Part shown: in pieces, positions 52,820 through 61,839 of the stretch | How the letters are laid out: each line of letters starts with the position of its first letter | Numbering within the stretch: position 1 is the stretch's first letter | From: JAGRKR01 sp041397725 | GTDB lineage: Bacteria > Pseudomonadota > Alphaproteobacteria > Rhizobiales > Hyphomicrobiaceae | Reading direction: 5' to 3' | DNA length: 64,000 nt | Assembly: GCA_041397725.1 (NCBI GenBank) | Contig: JAWKVZ010000003.1 | Coordinates: 397,991 to 461,990, forward strand | Notes under the pieces: generated by a model | Told to the model about the DNA's origin: nothing | Databases searched by the model: none | The model's input: only the letters and a program-made list of their open reading frames with translations | Made by a program: the position numbers and the translations under genes

Positions 52820-53902
52820 ATGGCCGATCGCAACATTTTCAGCGGCTCGACGGGTGGCCGCTCCATCATGCTGGGAGCTGCCGGGGCTGTCGCGCTCGGA
52901 CTGGCGGCATTTTTCACGGCGGTGCCGGCGGACAGCCAGTCGGGGTCGGTGGTGAACATATACTCATACCGCGAGCCCGTGCTGATCGATCCGCTCCTCA
53001 AGGCGTTCACCGCCAAGACCGGCATCAAGACAAAGGTCATTTTCGCGAAGGCAGGCCTCACCGAGCGGATGGCTGCGGAGGGGCAGAACAGCCCGGCCGA
53101 CGTGCTGCTGACGGTCGACATCGGCCGGCTCGCCGAGGCCAAGAGCAAGGGCGTGTCGCAGCCGCTGACGTCCAAGGCGCTGACGGAGAGCATTCCGGCC
53201 GCCTACCGCGATCCCGACGGTCACTGGTTCGGCGTCTCGATGCGCGCGCGCGTGATCTATGCCTCCAAGGAGCGCGTGAAGCAGACCGCGATCAGCTATG
53301 AGGACCTGGCTGACCCCAAGTGGAAGGGCAAGATCTGCTCGCGCTCCGCCCAGCACACCTACAATCTCGGGCTTATCGCCTCGATCATCGCGCACATGGG
53401 CGAGGCGAAGGCCGAAGCCTGGTTGCGCGGCTTCAAGGCGAACCTCGCCCGCAAGCCGGCTGGCGGCGACCGCGAGCAGGTGCGCGACGTCTTTGCCGGA
53501 CGCTGCGATATCGCTATCGGCAACACGTACTATATGGCGGCCATGCAGCGGAACAAGAAGAACCCGGAGCAACAGAAGTGGGCGGCTGCCGTGCGCATCA
53601 TCTTCCCGAACGTCACGGGTCGCGGCACCCACGTGAACCTGTCGGGAATGGTCCTGGCCAAGTACGCGCCGCACAAGGCTGCTGCCATCAAGCTGATGGA
53701 GTTCCTGGCCTCCGCGGAAGGGCAGAAGATCTATGCCGAGATCGTCAGCGAGTATCCGCTCAAGGCCGGCATTCCGCTTGCCCCTCACGTCGAGAGCTGG
53801 GGCCATCTCAAGGCCGATAGCCTGCCGCTCGCGCGCATCGCAGAGCTGCGCAAGAAGGCCTCCACGCTGGTCGACAAGGTCAACTTCGACGCCGGTCCAT
53901 GA
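52820..53902 (+). CDS. Ferric-iron ABC transporter substrate-binding protein (FutA/FbpA-like)
   Basis: A 360-residue periplasmic Fe(3+)-binding protein. After an N-terminal signal (AAGAVALGLAAFFTAVPADS) it reads VVNIYSYREPVLIDPLLKAF, SPADVLLTVDIGRLAEAKSK, FGVSMRARVIYASKERVK, YEDLADPKWKGKICSRSAQH, and CDIAIGNTYYMAAMQ where the paired Tyr residues bind iron. The C-terminal VNLSGMVLAKYAPHKAAAI is typical. No permease or ATPase gene for it is present in this window. ATG 52820 follows GGGAGACGCAGG. Regulation by three upstream Irr-type boxes is likely. Confidence 0.92.
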   Translation: MADRNIFSGSTGGRSIMLGAAGAVALGLAAFFTAVPADSQSGSVVNIYSYREPVLIDPLLKAFTAKTGIKTKVIFAKAGLTERMAAEGQNSPADVLLTVDIGRLAEAKSKGVSQPLTSKALTESIPAAYRDPDGHWFGVSMRARVIYASKERVKQTAISYEDLADPKWKGKICSRSAQHTYNLGLIASIIAHMGEAKAEAWLRGFKANLARKPAGGDREQVRDVFAGRCDIAIGNTYYMAAMQRNKKNPEQQKWAAAVRIIFPNVTGRGTHVNLSGMVLAKYAPHKAAAIKLMEFLASAEGQKIYAEIVSEYPLKAGIPLAPHVESWGHLKADSLPLARIAELRKKASTLVDKVNFDAGP

Positions 53903-53965
53903 CCCGTCGGGTCGAGCTTGATTGAGCTGAGCCAAGCCAGTCCAAGTCAAGTCGAGCCAAGCAGA

Positions 53966-53995
53966 GCCGGCGGCGGCAGAGGCGCCGCCGCCGGC
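53966..53995 (+). terminator. Strong GC hairpin after the ferric-iron binding protein
   Basis: GCCGGCGGCGGC and GCCGCCGCCGGC form a perfect 12-pair stem with a six-base loop, 65 bp after the stop codon. No T-run follows, so it is a transcript-end or stabilising hairpin of uncertain mechanism. Upstream is a repetitive GAGCCAAGC-like stretch (53930-53965). Confidence 0.5.
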
Positions 53996-54054
53996 CGGCG
54001 CTTGCCGCATCGATGCCGACACCATGCGGATCGCAGATACGAGGGGATGTCCCG

Positions 54055-54579
54055 ATGGGCTATCACACGCGACCAGAGCGCCTGCCGATCGTGCCGATGG
54101 AGCAGCCTCGAGCCGCAGGCCGCAAGAGTTGCCGTTTCGAGTTCGTGCCATGCCTCGGGGAGGCGGAGCGTCTCGTCGCCTTGGGGTTCCGGCACTGGGT
54201 CTGCGGCTACAATACCGGCGACATCTCCTGCTGGGAGGAGGCGTGGCGGCTCTACTCTGGAGCCCTCGGTCCCAATGCGGCGCGCGCCGTCGTCGGCGAT
54301 CTCGCCTGCTGGGTGCGGAGCGTGACCAGTGTCGCGCAGCGCTCCATCGAGGCCTTCCCGGGCCCCTGTCGCAGCTTCTGTCGCGACGAGTGTATCGCCG
54401 TGTCGATGATCGCGGCGGCGCAGCACAGCGCCTGCCCCGCGCTTCATGCCTGCGCCGTCGCGCTGATCGGCGGTGAGCGCGCCGACGCTGTCATCGAGGA
54501 TGCGCGCGCCTTCGCGCAATCCCTCAAGTCGGCAAACCGCATCCTGGCGCCGGAAACGCTCGCCGCGCGACCGGCGTAG
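54055..54579 (+). CDS. Conserved Cys-rich hypothetical protein, iron-linked context
   Basis: A 174-residue cytoplasmic protein with many Cys residues: CRFEFVPCLGEAERL, GYNTGDISCWEEAW, ACWVRSV, and a compact FPGPCRSFCRDECIAVSMIA group, then CPALHACAVAL. It resembles uncharacterised alphaproteobacterial proteins found near iron-storage and iron-transport genes. The clustered Cys could bind iron or an Fe-S cluster; this is inference. ATG 54055 follows GAGGGGATG. The gene converges on the M20 peptidase gene with only 2 bp between them. Confidence 0.65.
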   Translation: MGYHTRPERLPIVPMEQPRAAGRKSCRFEFVPCLGEAERLVALGFRHWVCGYNTGDISCWEEAWRLYSGALGPNAARAVVGDLACWVRSVTSVAQRSIEAFPGPCRSFCRDECIAVSMIAAAQHSACPALHACAVALIGGERADAVIEDARAFAQSLKSANRILAPETLAARPA

Positions 54580-54581
54580 CC

Positions 54582-55709
54582 TCAGCGCAGCGTCTCGAAG
54601 AGCCGGACGAGCAGGCGCGTGCGAGGCACCAGGCACGAGACCTGCAGGTGCTCGTGGTGGGTGTGCGGCCCGTCGCCGATGACGCCGAGACCATCGAGTG
54701 TCGGCACGCCGAGTGCGCCGGTGAAATTGCCGTCGCTGCCGCCGCCAGCAATGCGCTCGCCCTTCACTTCGAAGCCGATCTCGCGGGCCAGTGCGGCGGC
54801 GTGGTCGTAGAGCTTCTGTATGGCGGGGGTTTTCACGTACGACGGTCGCGAGAGCCCCGGTGTCACCTCGAGGCGCACGTCGGGGTCGTGCGGTCGCAGC
54901 GCCATGAGCTTGGCGCGCACCTCGGCCTCGTGCTCCGGGCGCGGCACGAGACAGTAGACGCAAGCCTCGGCGTGGACCGGCACCATGTTCTCGTGCGTGC
55001 CACCGCGCATCGTGCCGACGTTGACGAAGATGCTGCGATCGTAGTCCGTCATGCCCTCGATGGCGAGGATCTGCCGGGCCATCTCGCGAATCGCGCTGCG
55101 TCCCTGCGCGTGATAGGCCCCGGCATGAGCGGGACGGCCGGTCGTTTTCACATGATAACGGGCGATGCCGTGGCGGGCGATCGTCAGGCGTCCGCCGTCC
55201 CCGGAGGGCTCGACGACGAGCGCGGCGGCATGGCGCCTGGCTTGGGCCTCGATGTGCGGTCGCGAGAACGGGCTTCCGACCTCCTCGTCGGGGATCATCA
55301 TGACCGTGACGGGCAGGTGAGGCCGCTCGCCGCGAGCGTGAAGATGCGCGAGTGCCGCGAAGGCGATCGCATTGCCGCCCTTCATGTCGTAGATGCCGGG
55401 ACCATAGGCCTTGTCGCCCTCGACCCGCATGGGTAGCGGGCCGGCCAGCGTGCCGACGGGATGCACGGTATCCATGTGGCCGAGGAGCAGGAGACCCGGA
55501 CCGGCCGTCTGGCCGTCCACGTGTCCGAGCAGGATGTCGCCGAGGCCCTGTTCGCCCGCGATGCGCTCGATGCGCGCGCCGATGGCGCGAAGCAGGCCTT
55601 CCGCGTGGCGGGAAACGCGATCCACCGCCGCTGCGTCGTGCGTCGGGCTCTCGATCGCCACCCAGGCGTTGACGGCGTCGAGCAGCGACTGTGTCGTCAG
55701 GTCTTTCAT
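54582..55709 (-). CDS. M20 family metallopeptidase (CPG2/ArgE-like)
   Basis: A 375-residue zinc-dependent M20 peptidase related to glutamate carboxypeptidase. Metal and catalytic residues are visible: LLGHMDTVHP (His and Asp), YGPGIYDMKGG (bridging Asp), MMIPDEEVGSP (catalytic Glu and metal Glu), and PHTHHEHL (final His). A dimerisation domain lies between (ARYHVKTTGRPAHAGAYHAQ). The start at ATG 55709 begins the family's usual sequence; an ATG at 55754 is an alternative. It is divergent from the BKACE gene. The substrate is probably an N-acyl or peptide-linked amino acid. Confidence 0.9.
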   Translation of the reverse strand: MKDLTTQSLLDAVNAWVAIESPTHDAAAVDRVSRHAEGLLRAIGARIERIAGEQGLGDILLGHVDGQTAGPGLLLLGHMDTVHPVGTLAGPLPMRVEGDKAYGPGIYDMKGGNAIAFAALAHLHARGERPHLPVTVMMIPDEEVGSPFSRPHIEAQARRHAAALVVEPSGDGGRLTIARHGIARYHVKTTGRPAHAGAYHAQGRSAIREMARQILAIEGMTDYDRSIFVNVGTMRGGTHENMVPVHAEACVYCLVPRPEHEAEVRAKLMALRPHDPDVRLEVTPGLSRPSYVKTPAIQKLYDHAAALAREIGFEVKGERIAGGGSDGNFTGALGVPTLDGLGVIGDGPHTHHEHLQVSCLVPRTRLLVRLFETLR

Positions 55710-55820
55710 CGTCTCGGCCCTTCGAAATCGGACTGTGCCGCGCTGGTCCATCCTTCGCTCGAACGCGGGAAAGGCCAATGCGGGCTGGCGTCGCGCGCTT
55801 GACGCAACGCTATCGGGATT

Positions 55821-55847
55821 TGATACTGATTGTCTCGAATAGCAGAC
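55821..55847. promoter_or_regulatory. Shared promoter motif, copy before the BKACE gene
   Basis: TGATACTGATTGTCTCGAAT at 55821-55840 is nearly identical to a site at 56976-56995, and is followed by AGCAGAC so that GTCT and AGAC form an inverted repeat. It lies about 60 bp before the BKACE start. It could be a common operator, possibly for the IclR regulator at 60873, or a shared promoter. Confidence 0.5.
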
Positions 55848-55904
55848 CTCGGTGGTCTTGGAACGATAAGCGACGGCGTTCGGCCGGCCGCACATGGAGG
55901 AAAC

Positions 55905-56813
55905 ATGAAGCCAATACTCGAGAACCCGCAGAAGGTCATCCTGACGGTCGCGACGACCGGCGGCCTGCATGGCAAGGAGTCCAATGAAAACCTGCCGGAG
56001 CAGCCGAAGGAGATCGTGCAGCAGTTCCACGATTGCTACAACGCCGGCGCCTCGATCGCCCACATCCACGTGCGCGACAAGACCGGCAAGACGTGCAGCA
56101 ACCTCGAGATCTATGGCGACGTGCTGAACGGCATCATGGACCGCTGCCCGGGCATGATCACCCAGGTCGGCAACGGCATCGGCATCCGCTATGGCGACGA
56201 CGGCATTGGCCGGCCGTTTCCCCAGGAGGAGCGCATGGCGCTGCTCGGGCTGAAGCCGCCGCCGGACATGCTGACCGTCAATGCCGGCACCTTTCACTTC
56301 GATCACAAGGGCCAGGAGTGGCTGTTCGACAACTCCAAGAAGTGGAACACCGAATTCATCAACGGGTGCCACGAGCGCGGCATCCACAACGAGCTCGAGG
56401 TCTACGACATCTCTCACATCGCCAACATGATGGAACTGAGGGAGCAGGGCGTCATCAAGGGGCCGATGCACTTCTCGTTCGTGCTCGGCATCCGCGGCGG
56501 TATTCCGGCGACGCCGCAGAACCTGATGCTGATGCTCGATACGATCCCCGAGGAGTCGAGCTGGCAGGTGGTCTCGATCGGCAAGGCGCAACTCGCGCTG
56601 TCGACGATGGCGGTCGCCATGGGCGGCAACATCCGCGTGGGCCTCGAGGACAACGTCTACTATTCGCGCGGGCGTCTCGCGAAGAACAACGCGGAGCTGG
56701 TCGAGCGTGCCGTGCGCATCATCCATGAGCTCGGGCGCGAGGTGGCGACACCGGAGGAGGCTCGCGAGATCATGGGTATGGGGGCGGCGCCGCAAGTGCC
56801 GCCGAAAGGCTAG
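55905..56813 (+). CDS. Beta-keto acid cleavage enzyme (BKACE/DUF849 family)
   Basis: A 302-residue TIM-barrel zinc enzyme of the family of 3-keto-5-aminohexanoate cleavage enzyme. It reads VILTVATTGGLHGKESNENL, ASIAHIHVRDKTGKTC with the zinc-binding His pair, PDMLTVNAGTFHF, NELEVYDISHIANMMEL with the catalytic Glu region, FVLGIRGGIPATPQNLMLML and GGNIRVGLEDNVYYSRG. Members combine a beta-keto acid with acetyl-CoA, giving acetoacetate and a new CoA ester. ATG 55905 has a TGGAGGAAAC site. The neighbouring TAXI-TRAP transporter would supply the acid. Confidence 0.93.
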   Translation: MKPILENPQKVILTVATTGGLHGKESNENLPEQPKEIVQQFHDCYNAGASIAHIHVRDKTGKTCSNLEIYGDVLNGIMDRCPGMITQVGNGIGIRYGDDGIGRPFPQEERMALLGLKPPPDMLTVNAGTFHFDHKGQEWLFDNSKKWNTEFINGCHERGIHNELEVYDISHIANMMELREQGVIKGPMHFSFVLGIRGGIPATPQNLMLMLDTIPEESSWQVVSIGKAQLALSTMAVAMGGNIRVGLEDNVYYSRGRLAKNNAELVERAVRIIHELGREVATPEEAREIMGMGAAPQVPPKG

Positions 56814-56825
56814 AGCGGTAACGAC

Positions 56826-56858
56826 CCCTGATGCTTTCGCAGCTGCGAAGCATCAGGG
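56826..56858 (+). terminator. Terminator-like hairpin after the BKACE gene
   Basis: CCCTGATGCTT(T)CGCAG and CTGCGAAGCATCAGGG form a stem of about 16 pairs with one bulged T and almost no loop, 12 bp after the stop codon. No T-run follows. It probably separates the BKACE transcript from the TRAP genes. Confidence 0.5.
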
Positions 56859-56975
56859 TCACGATCAGCGCCCCCGAGTGCGAGAGGCTCCGCGGAATCG
56901 AATTTCAGGTGAGGCGGAGCGGTCACAATCGAGCATGCACGCATGCGATGAGTTGACACACAGGGGGCTAAATTC

Positions 56976-57004
56976 TGATACTTGTTGTCTCGAAAATGCG
57001 CGAC
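56976..57004. promoter_or_regulatory. Shared promoter motif, copy before the TAXI gene
   Basis: TGATACTTGTTGTCTCGAAA at 56976-56995 matches the site upstream of the BKACE gene in 17 of the first 19 bases, in the same orientation, about 90 bp before the TAXI start. A weaker GTCTC...GAC-like element occurs in reverse at 61808-61827 before accC. Confidence 0.5.
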
Positions 57005-57088
57005 GCCGCCGTTGTGGAGGTGTCGCGAGTGCACCGTGAAGACGCGGGCCGCCGGCGGGAGCCGGCAAAACCAGGGAGGACGTGATTG

Positions 57089-58174
57089 ATGAAGTTGATG
57101 ACGCGAGTGAAGGCTGTGGCGTTAGCCGCCGTAGCCGCCGGGCTCGTGGCGGGGCCTGTCCGGACCGCGCAAGCGCTCGAGCCCGTGCCGGTGCTGCTGT
57201 GCCCGTTCGGCTGCGGCCTGACGGAGAGCGAGACGATTCTCATGAATCAGATGCTCACCAGCGGCGCCAAGGTTGCCCTGCTGCCGCAGGAGACGCCGGG
57301 CTACATGTTCAACATCCAGGAGATGGCGAACAAGGCGAAGTGGAAGAAGTTCCTCTTCGGCACCGAGGACACCATCATCCAGCTCGCCTTTCAGGGCGGC
57401 TCGCCGGAGCTCAAGGAGTTCCTGCCCAAGCCCGTGAAGATCCCCTTCAAGCTTCTCTATGGTGAAGGCTGGTGGGGGCAGGGCAAGTTCCTTGCAACCT
57501 TCAACTGCAACCTCAAGACCATGGCCGACCTCAAGGGCAAGCGGATCTCGCTCGGCCTGCGCGGCCAGTCCGATTGGGGTGTTTTCGCGCGGCTCTTCCT
57601 CGAGCACGCCTATGGTATCACGCCCAAGAACTCCGACATCCGGCACATGACGCCGGCGCAGCTGACGCAGCAGCTCATCGATGGCGTCACCGATGCGTCC
57701 GTCACGCCTGTCGGCACCGAGCCGAACCTCAAGGCCTTCCTCCTGCCTGGCCCCATCCGCCAGCTCGAGGCGGCCAGCAAGGCTTCCGGCAAGAAGCTCT
57801 GCTACATCGGCGTGACCAAAGAGGACGTCGACAAGGTCAACAAGAAGTTCGGCACGACCTTCCTGCACGTGACGCTGCCTGCCGGCACCCTGCCGGGTCA
57901 GGACAAGCCGCTCGGAGCCGGCTTCGTGCGCGGCTTCAAGGCCTCTCACGCCGAGTTCCCGGAGAAGACGGCCTACGAGATCGTCATGGCTGTCGCCAAG
58001 ATCGGTCCGAAGATGAAGGACCTGCATCCTGTCTGGCGCATCTGGTCGCCGGAGCTCATGCTGCACGGCCTCTCGGAAGAGAACGTGCACCCGGGTGCCA
58101 AGCGCGCCTATGTCGAGCTCGGCTGGTGGGACAAGCACAAGAAGTTCCCCCCCGTCACCTATCCCAAGCAGTAA
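57089..58174 (+). CDS. TAXI-family TRAP transporter solute-binding protein
   Basis: A 361-residue periplasmic binding protein of the TAXI branch of TRAP transporters. A signal peptide (VALAAVAAGLVAGPVRTAQA) is followed by a Cys pair (LLCPFGCGLTES), FNIQEMANKAKWKKFLFGTE, MADLKGKRISLGLRGQSDWG, MTPAQLTQQLIDGVTDASVT and a C-terminal EKTAYEIVMAVAK. It delivers a substrate to the fused TRAP permease immediately downstream. ATG 57089 has a CAGGGAGGAC site. The TGATACT-type motif upstream links it to the BKACE gene. Confidence 0.9.
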   Translation: MKLMTRVKAVALAAVAAGLVAGPVRTAQALEPVPVLLCPFGCGLTESETILMNQMLTSGAKVALLPQETPGYMFNIQEMANKAKWKKFLFGTEDTIIQLAFQGGSPELKEFLPKPVKIPFKLLYGEGWWGQGKFLATFNCNLKTMADLKGKRISLGLRGQSDWGVFARLFLEHAYGITPKNSDIRHMTPAQLTQQLIDGVTDASVTPVGTEPNLKAFLLPGPIRQLEAASKASGKKLCYIGVTKEDVDKVNKKFGTTFLHVTLPAGTLPGQDKPLGAGFVRGFKASHAEFPEKTAYEIVMAVAKIGPKMKDLHPVWRIWSPELMLHGLSEENVHPGAKRAYVELGWWDKHKKFPPVTYPKQ

Positions 58175-58359
58175 TGGATCGTCTTTAGATCAGCGGTCGC
58201 GAGATGCCCGAGTTCCATGAGGACTCGTGCAACTCGCGATCTGCTGCCTCTCGTCCATCCTGCGCGACAACTCGGTTACCTGACCGCAGGCGCTGCTCGC
58301 CTCGTGCCGCCTGTGGACGAGTAGACGCATATCGGTAGGCGCCCAAGGGGAGCACGGCC

Positions 58360-60288
58360 ATGAGCTGGCAGACCTTTCGCAATGTCGTGAACGTGCTGTT
58401 CCAGAGCGTCAGCATCGCGCTCGCGCTGTATCTCGGCGCCTCGATGCTCGGCTTCGTGAAGAGCTCGCCGCAGCACTACTCGACATTCATCTTCGCCATC
58501 TGCCTCGCATCCGGCTTCATCGCATTGCGCATGCTCGCCGATCGCAAGCTCGCCGGCGAGGAGATTTCGCTCCTCTGGTTCAAGATGGCCTTCACGCTGA
58601 CCGCGCTTGTCCTGAGCGCCATCTCGACGGGCTACGTGCGCTGGAACGCCGACCGCCTCGAGCTGGTGCTCGGTCAGTTCACCGACCGCGACATGTTCTT
58701 CGGCTGGATGATGGTCGTCTCGATCCTCATGCTCAACTGGATCCACTGGGGCGGCCTGCTGACGACGATCGTCGCGCTGTCGATCGTCTACTTCTTCTAC
58801 GGCTATCTCATCCCCAATCCGTTCCTGATGACGCCGGAGTACGACACGAAGTTCATCATGAACTACCTGGGTCTCGGTACGACCCAGGGCTTCTTCATGC
58901 TGGCCAACGACGCGGCCGACAACATCTACTTCCTCGTGCTTTACGCCGCGGTCCTGTTCGGTCTCGGCATGCTCGGCATGATGCTCGAGGTCGGCAAGGT
59001 CATGGGCAACCGCGTGCCGGGTGGCGCCGCCGGGCCTGCCGTCGTCGGCTCCGGCATCGTTGCGGCGATCATGGGGACGGCGGTCTCGAACGTCGTCATG
59101 ACCGGGCGGCTCACCATCCCGATGATGAAGAAGTACGGCTACTCGTCGTCGATGGCGGGCTCGATCGAAGCAACGGCCTCGACCGCCGGCCAGATCATGC
59201 CGCCGGTGCTGGGGCTGGCGGCCTTCCTGATCGCCGCCTTCCTCAACAAGCCCTACGTCGAGGTGGCCCTCGCAGCCGTCATCCCCGGATTCCTCTATCT
59301 CGTCGGGGTCTCCATCGGAATCTACGTCTACGCGCGGCGCAACCGGCTGCCGAAGACGAGCGAGCCCATCGAGACGGCGATGATCTGGCGCATGATGCCG
59401 GCATTCCTCGCCTCGTTCGGCGTCGTCGTGTGGATGCTCGTCAACTACTACTCCCCCTCCCTTGCGGGCCTCTACGGCATCGCGGTGGCGCTGGTCGTCG
59501 GGCTCATCGTGCAGGGGCCATACAGACCCAGCTTGAAACAGTTCCTCGAGGCCATGGACGAGGGCCTCTATCTCGTGGCGGCGCTGTCGATTCTGCTCAT
59601 TGCCATCGGCCCTCTCGGCCAAGTCTTCCTGACCACGGGCCTGTCCGGCAAGCTCGGCGCCTACCTCATCACCATCCTGCCGAACACGCAGCTCATGCTG
59701 CTCTTCGGCGCGATGATCGCCGCGCTAATCCTCGGCATGGGTCTGCCCACACCTGTCGCCTATCTCATTGTGGCTCTGGCGCTCGTGCCCTTCATGCAGC
59801 AGATCGGTCTGAAGCCGCTGCAGGCGCACTTCTTCGTCTTCTACTTCGCCGTCTATTCGACGCTGACGCCGCCCGTGGCGGTCAGCGTCTTCGCCGCCGC
59901 CAAGCTCTCGGGCGCCGGCTTCGTCGAGACGGCCATCGACTCCATGAAGCTGGCGCTGACCACCTTCATCATCCCGTTCGCCTTCGTGTTCGCGCCGGAG
60001 CTGATGTCGTTCCCGAACGTCACGCTGGCGGTGTTGCGCGAGATCGGCGAGGTCGTGCTCATCCAGTGGCTGGTCTCTGTCGCGGCCTATGGCTACTGCT
60101 TCCGCGACCTGAATGGTCTGGAGCGGATGCTGTTCGCAGTGGCGGGTGTGCTCGGCTTCCTTGCCATGACGATCGGCGAGGGCGTCGGGCACTGGCACTG
60201 GCATTATGCGCTGTGGACGCTCACGCTCCTGCTGACCGGCTGGATGTATCTCACGCGCAAGACCCTAGGAACGGCAACGGCGGGCTGA
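58360..60288 (+). CDS. TRAP transporter permease, fused small and large subunits (DctQM-type)
   Basis: A 642-residue permease in which the 4-helix DctQ part (residues ~1-150) and the 12-helix DctM part are fused, as is usual with TAXI systems. Typical sequences are VPGGAAGPAVVGSGIVAAIM, TAVSNVVMTGRLTIPMMKKY, EATASTAGQIMPPVLGLAAF, GMGLPTPVAYLIVALALVPF and YSTLTPPVAVSVFAAAKLSG. A C-terminal extension of about five helices follows (YGYCFRDLNGLERMLF onward). ATG 58360 has a GGGGAG site. The gap 58175-58359 shows nothing else. Confidence 0.93.
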   Translation: MSWQTFRNVVNVLFQSVSIALALYLGASMLGFVKSSPQHYSTFIFAICLASGFIALRMLADRKLAGEEISLLWFKMAFTLTALVLSAISTGYVRWNADRLELVLGQFTDRDMFFGWMMVVSILMLNWIHWGGLLTTIVALSIVYFFYGYLIPNPFLMTPEYDTKFIMNYLGLGTTQGFFMLANDAADNIYFLVLYAAVLFGLGMLGMMLEVGKVMGNRVPGGAAGPAVVGSGIVAAIMGTAVSNVVMTGRLTIPMMKKYGYSSSMAGSIEATASTAGQIMPPVLGLAAFLIAAFLNKPYVEVALAAVIPGFLYLVGVSIGIYVYARRNRLPKTSEPIETAMIWRMMPAFLASFGVVVWMLVNYYSPSLAGLYGIAVALVVGLIVQGPYRPSLKQFLEAMDEGLYLVAALSILLIAIGPLGQVFLTTGLSGKLGAYLITILPNTQLMLLFGAMIAALILGMGLPTPVAYLIVALALVPFMQQIGLKPLQAHFFVFYFAVYSTLTPPVAVSVFAAAKLSGAGFVETAIDSMKLALTTFIIPFAFVFAPELMSFPNVTLAVLREIGEVVLIQWLVSVAAYGYCFRDLNGLERMLFAVAGVLGFLAMTIGEGVGHWHWHYALWTLTLLLTGWMYLTRKTLGTATAG

Positions 60289-60343
60289 CCCCGCCGTTGA
60301 CCACCATCGCGCCTCGTTTGCGGGGGCTTCTGCCCGCGCCGGA

Positions 60344-60841
60344 TCAGTCCGGCTTGACGACGAACAGAAGCTGGTCGAACTCGACCAGCTTGCCGTCCTC
60401 GGCCGTGATGGCTACCACGGTGCCGGAGACGGGCGCCTCGATCGTCGTGTAGAGCTTCATCACCTCGATGAGGCAGAGCGGATCGCCCTTCTTCACCTTG
60501 CTGCCGACTTCGACGAACGGCTTCTCCTGCGGCGACGGCCGGCGATAGAAGGAGCCGACCATCGGCGCGCGCACCTGAGTGCCGTCGGCGACGGGGGCAG
60601 TGGCGGCCGGGGCGGGGCCCGCGGCGGGCTGCTGGGCGGGGGCGGCGGGGGCGGCCGGAGCGGCCTGCGCGATCCGTGTCGGCTCCGGCGTCGGCGCGAG
60701 TGCGACGGCTGGAGCCAGCGGCCCGGCGCCGCCGCGGCGCACGACGAGCTTCAGGCCCTCGACCTCCAGCACAAGCTCCTCGCAGTCGGAGGAGTCGATG
60801 ATCTTGAGGATTTCGGCCACGTCTTTGTAGGTCAGCGCCAT
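60344..60841 (-). CDS. accB: Biotin carboxyl carrier protein (AccB type)
   Basis: A 165-residue biotin carrier. The N-terminal helix region DVAEILKIIDSSDCEELVLE is typical of AccB of acetyl-CoA carboxylase, followed by an Ala/Pro linker (~40-85) and a biotinyl domain with VRAPMVGSFYRRPSPQEKPF, GSKVKKGDPLCLIEVMKLYT; the biotinylated Lys is K129 in the EVMK motif. It lies beside an IclR regulator on the same strand and opposite accC and the carboxyltransferase gene, so it may serve that carboxylase and not the housekeeping enzyme. Confidence 0.94.
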   Translation of the reverse strand: MALTYKDVAEILKIIDSSDCEELVLEVEGLKLVVRRGGAGPLAPAVALAPTPEPTRIAQAAPAAPAAPAQQPAAGPAPAATAPVADGTQVRAPMVGSFYRRPSPQEKPFVEVGSKVKKGDPLCLIEVMKLYTTIEAPVSGTVVAITAEDGKLVEFDQLLFVVKPD

Positions 60842-60872
60842 CGGCGTTTCTTCCCCTCGAAAGCTGTCTTCG

Positions 60873-61730
60873 TCATTTGTTGGTCACGTAGGTCTCGGCG
60901 AGTTGCCCGGCTGCCGCCTGCATGGCCGGCACGAACGCCAGAATCTGCTCGAGCGTGACGCGGGCCTCGGGTGCGGAGACGGCGAGCGCGCCGATCGTGC
61001 CACCATCGGCACCGGCAACGGGCACCGATATGCAGACGACGCCGTCCATGAACTCCTGATTGTCGATACCGACATGAGATCGCGAAATGCCCTCGAGATC
61101 CCTGTCGAGCCGCGCTCGGTCCGTGATCGTCCTGGCGGTGTAGCGCGTCAGCGGCATGGCGGACAAGGCCTGGTTGCGCTCGCGCAGCGGCAGCTCTGCG
61201 AGCAACAGCTTGCCGATGGCCGTGCAGTGGGCGGGCACGCGACTGCCTGCCTCGAAGCGCAACCCGAGCGGCCACTTGGCTTCCACGCGGTCGAGGTAGA
61301 TGACCTCGGTTCCGGCGAGCACCCCGAAGTTGCAGGTTTCGCCGGTCTGCTCCGACACCGTGCGCAATATGGCGTGGCGGAAGCTGCGTGTGGCACTGGT
61401 GCGCAGCGTATTGAAGGACAGGTTGAGCAGGCGCTCTCCGGCCACATAGCCGCGGCGGGACAGATCCCGCTCGATGAACCCCATCTCCGCGAGCATGCCC
61501 GTGATGCGATGGGCGGTGGGCTTGGTCAGTCCGGACGCTTCGACGATGGCCGTCATCGTCAAGGGCTCGCGTGCGCGCGTGATGATCTCGATGATCGAGA
61601 AGGCCTTGCCCATGGCGCCGAGCTGCGAGAGCTCGACCCCCTGCGGCGCAAGGACCGGCGGCGGCTCGATGATCGCGCTCGGTGCACGCGGTCGGTGGTG
61701 CCTCGGTTTGCTCATGCGGCGCGTCGACAT
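60873..61730 (-). CDS. IclR-family transcriptional regulator
   Basis: A 285-residue IclR regulator (280 if ATG 61715 is used; neither start has a clear ribosome site). The winged helix-turn-helix reads AFSIIEIITRAREPLTMTAI, VEASGLTKPTAHRITGMLAE, then the effector domain with GTEVIYLDRVEAKWPLGLRF, VPAHCTAIGKLLLAELPL, GIDNQEFMDGVVCISVPVAG and GTIGALAVSAPEARV. IclR proteins usually control degradation of aromatic or carboxylic acids. It is divergent from accC, and probably controls the carboxylase and TRAP/BKACE units. Confidence 0.93.
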   Translation of the reverse strand: MSTRRMSKPRHHRPRAPSAIIEPPPVLAPQGVELSQLGAMGKAFSIIEIITRAREPLTMTAIVEASGLTKPTAHRITGMLAEMGFIERDLSRRGYVAGERLLNLSFNTLRTSATRSFRHAILRTVSEQTGETCNFGVLAGTEVIYLDRVEAKWPLGLRFEAGSRVPAHCTAIGKLLLAELPLRERNQALSAMPLTRYTARTITDRARLDRDLEGISRSHVGIDNQEFMDGVVCISVPVAGADGGTIGALAVSAPEARVTLEQILAFVPAMQAAAGQLAETYVTNK

Positions 61731-61839
61731 CGCGGGGGGCCGGAACCTTTGATGGTGGATCGATTGACGATTGCGCACTATGCCGATATCGATTTTCGAA
61801 ATCAATCGTCTTGCATGTTGAGACAAGAGGGAGGTGGGC

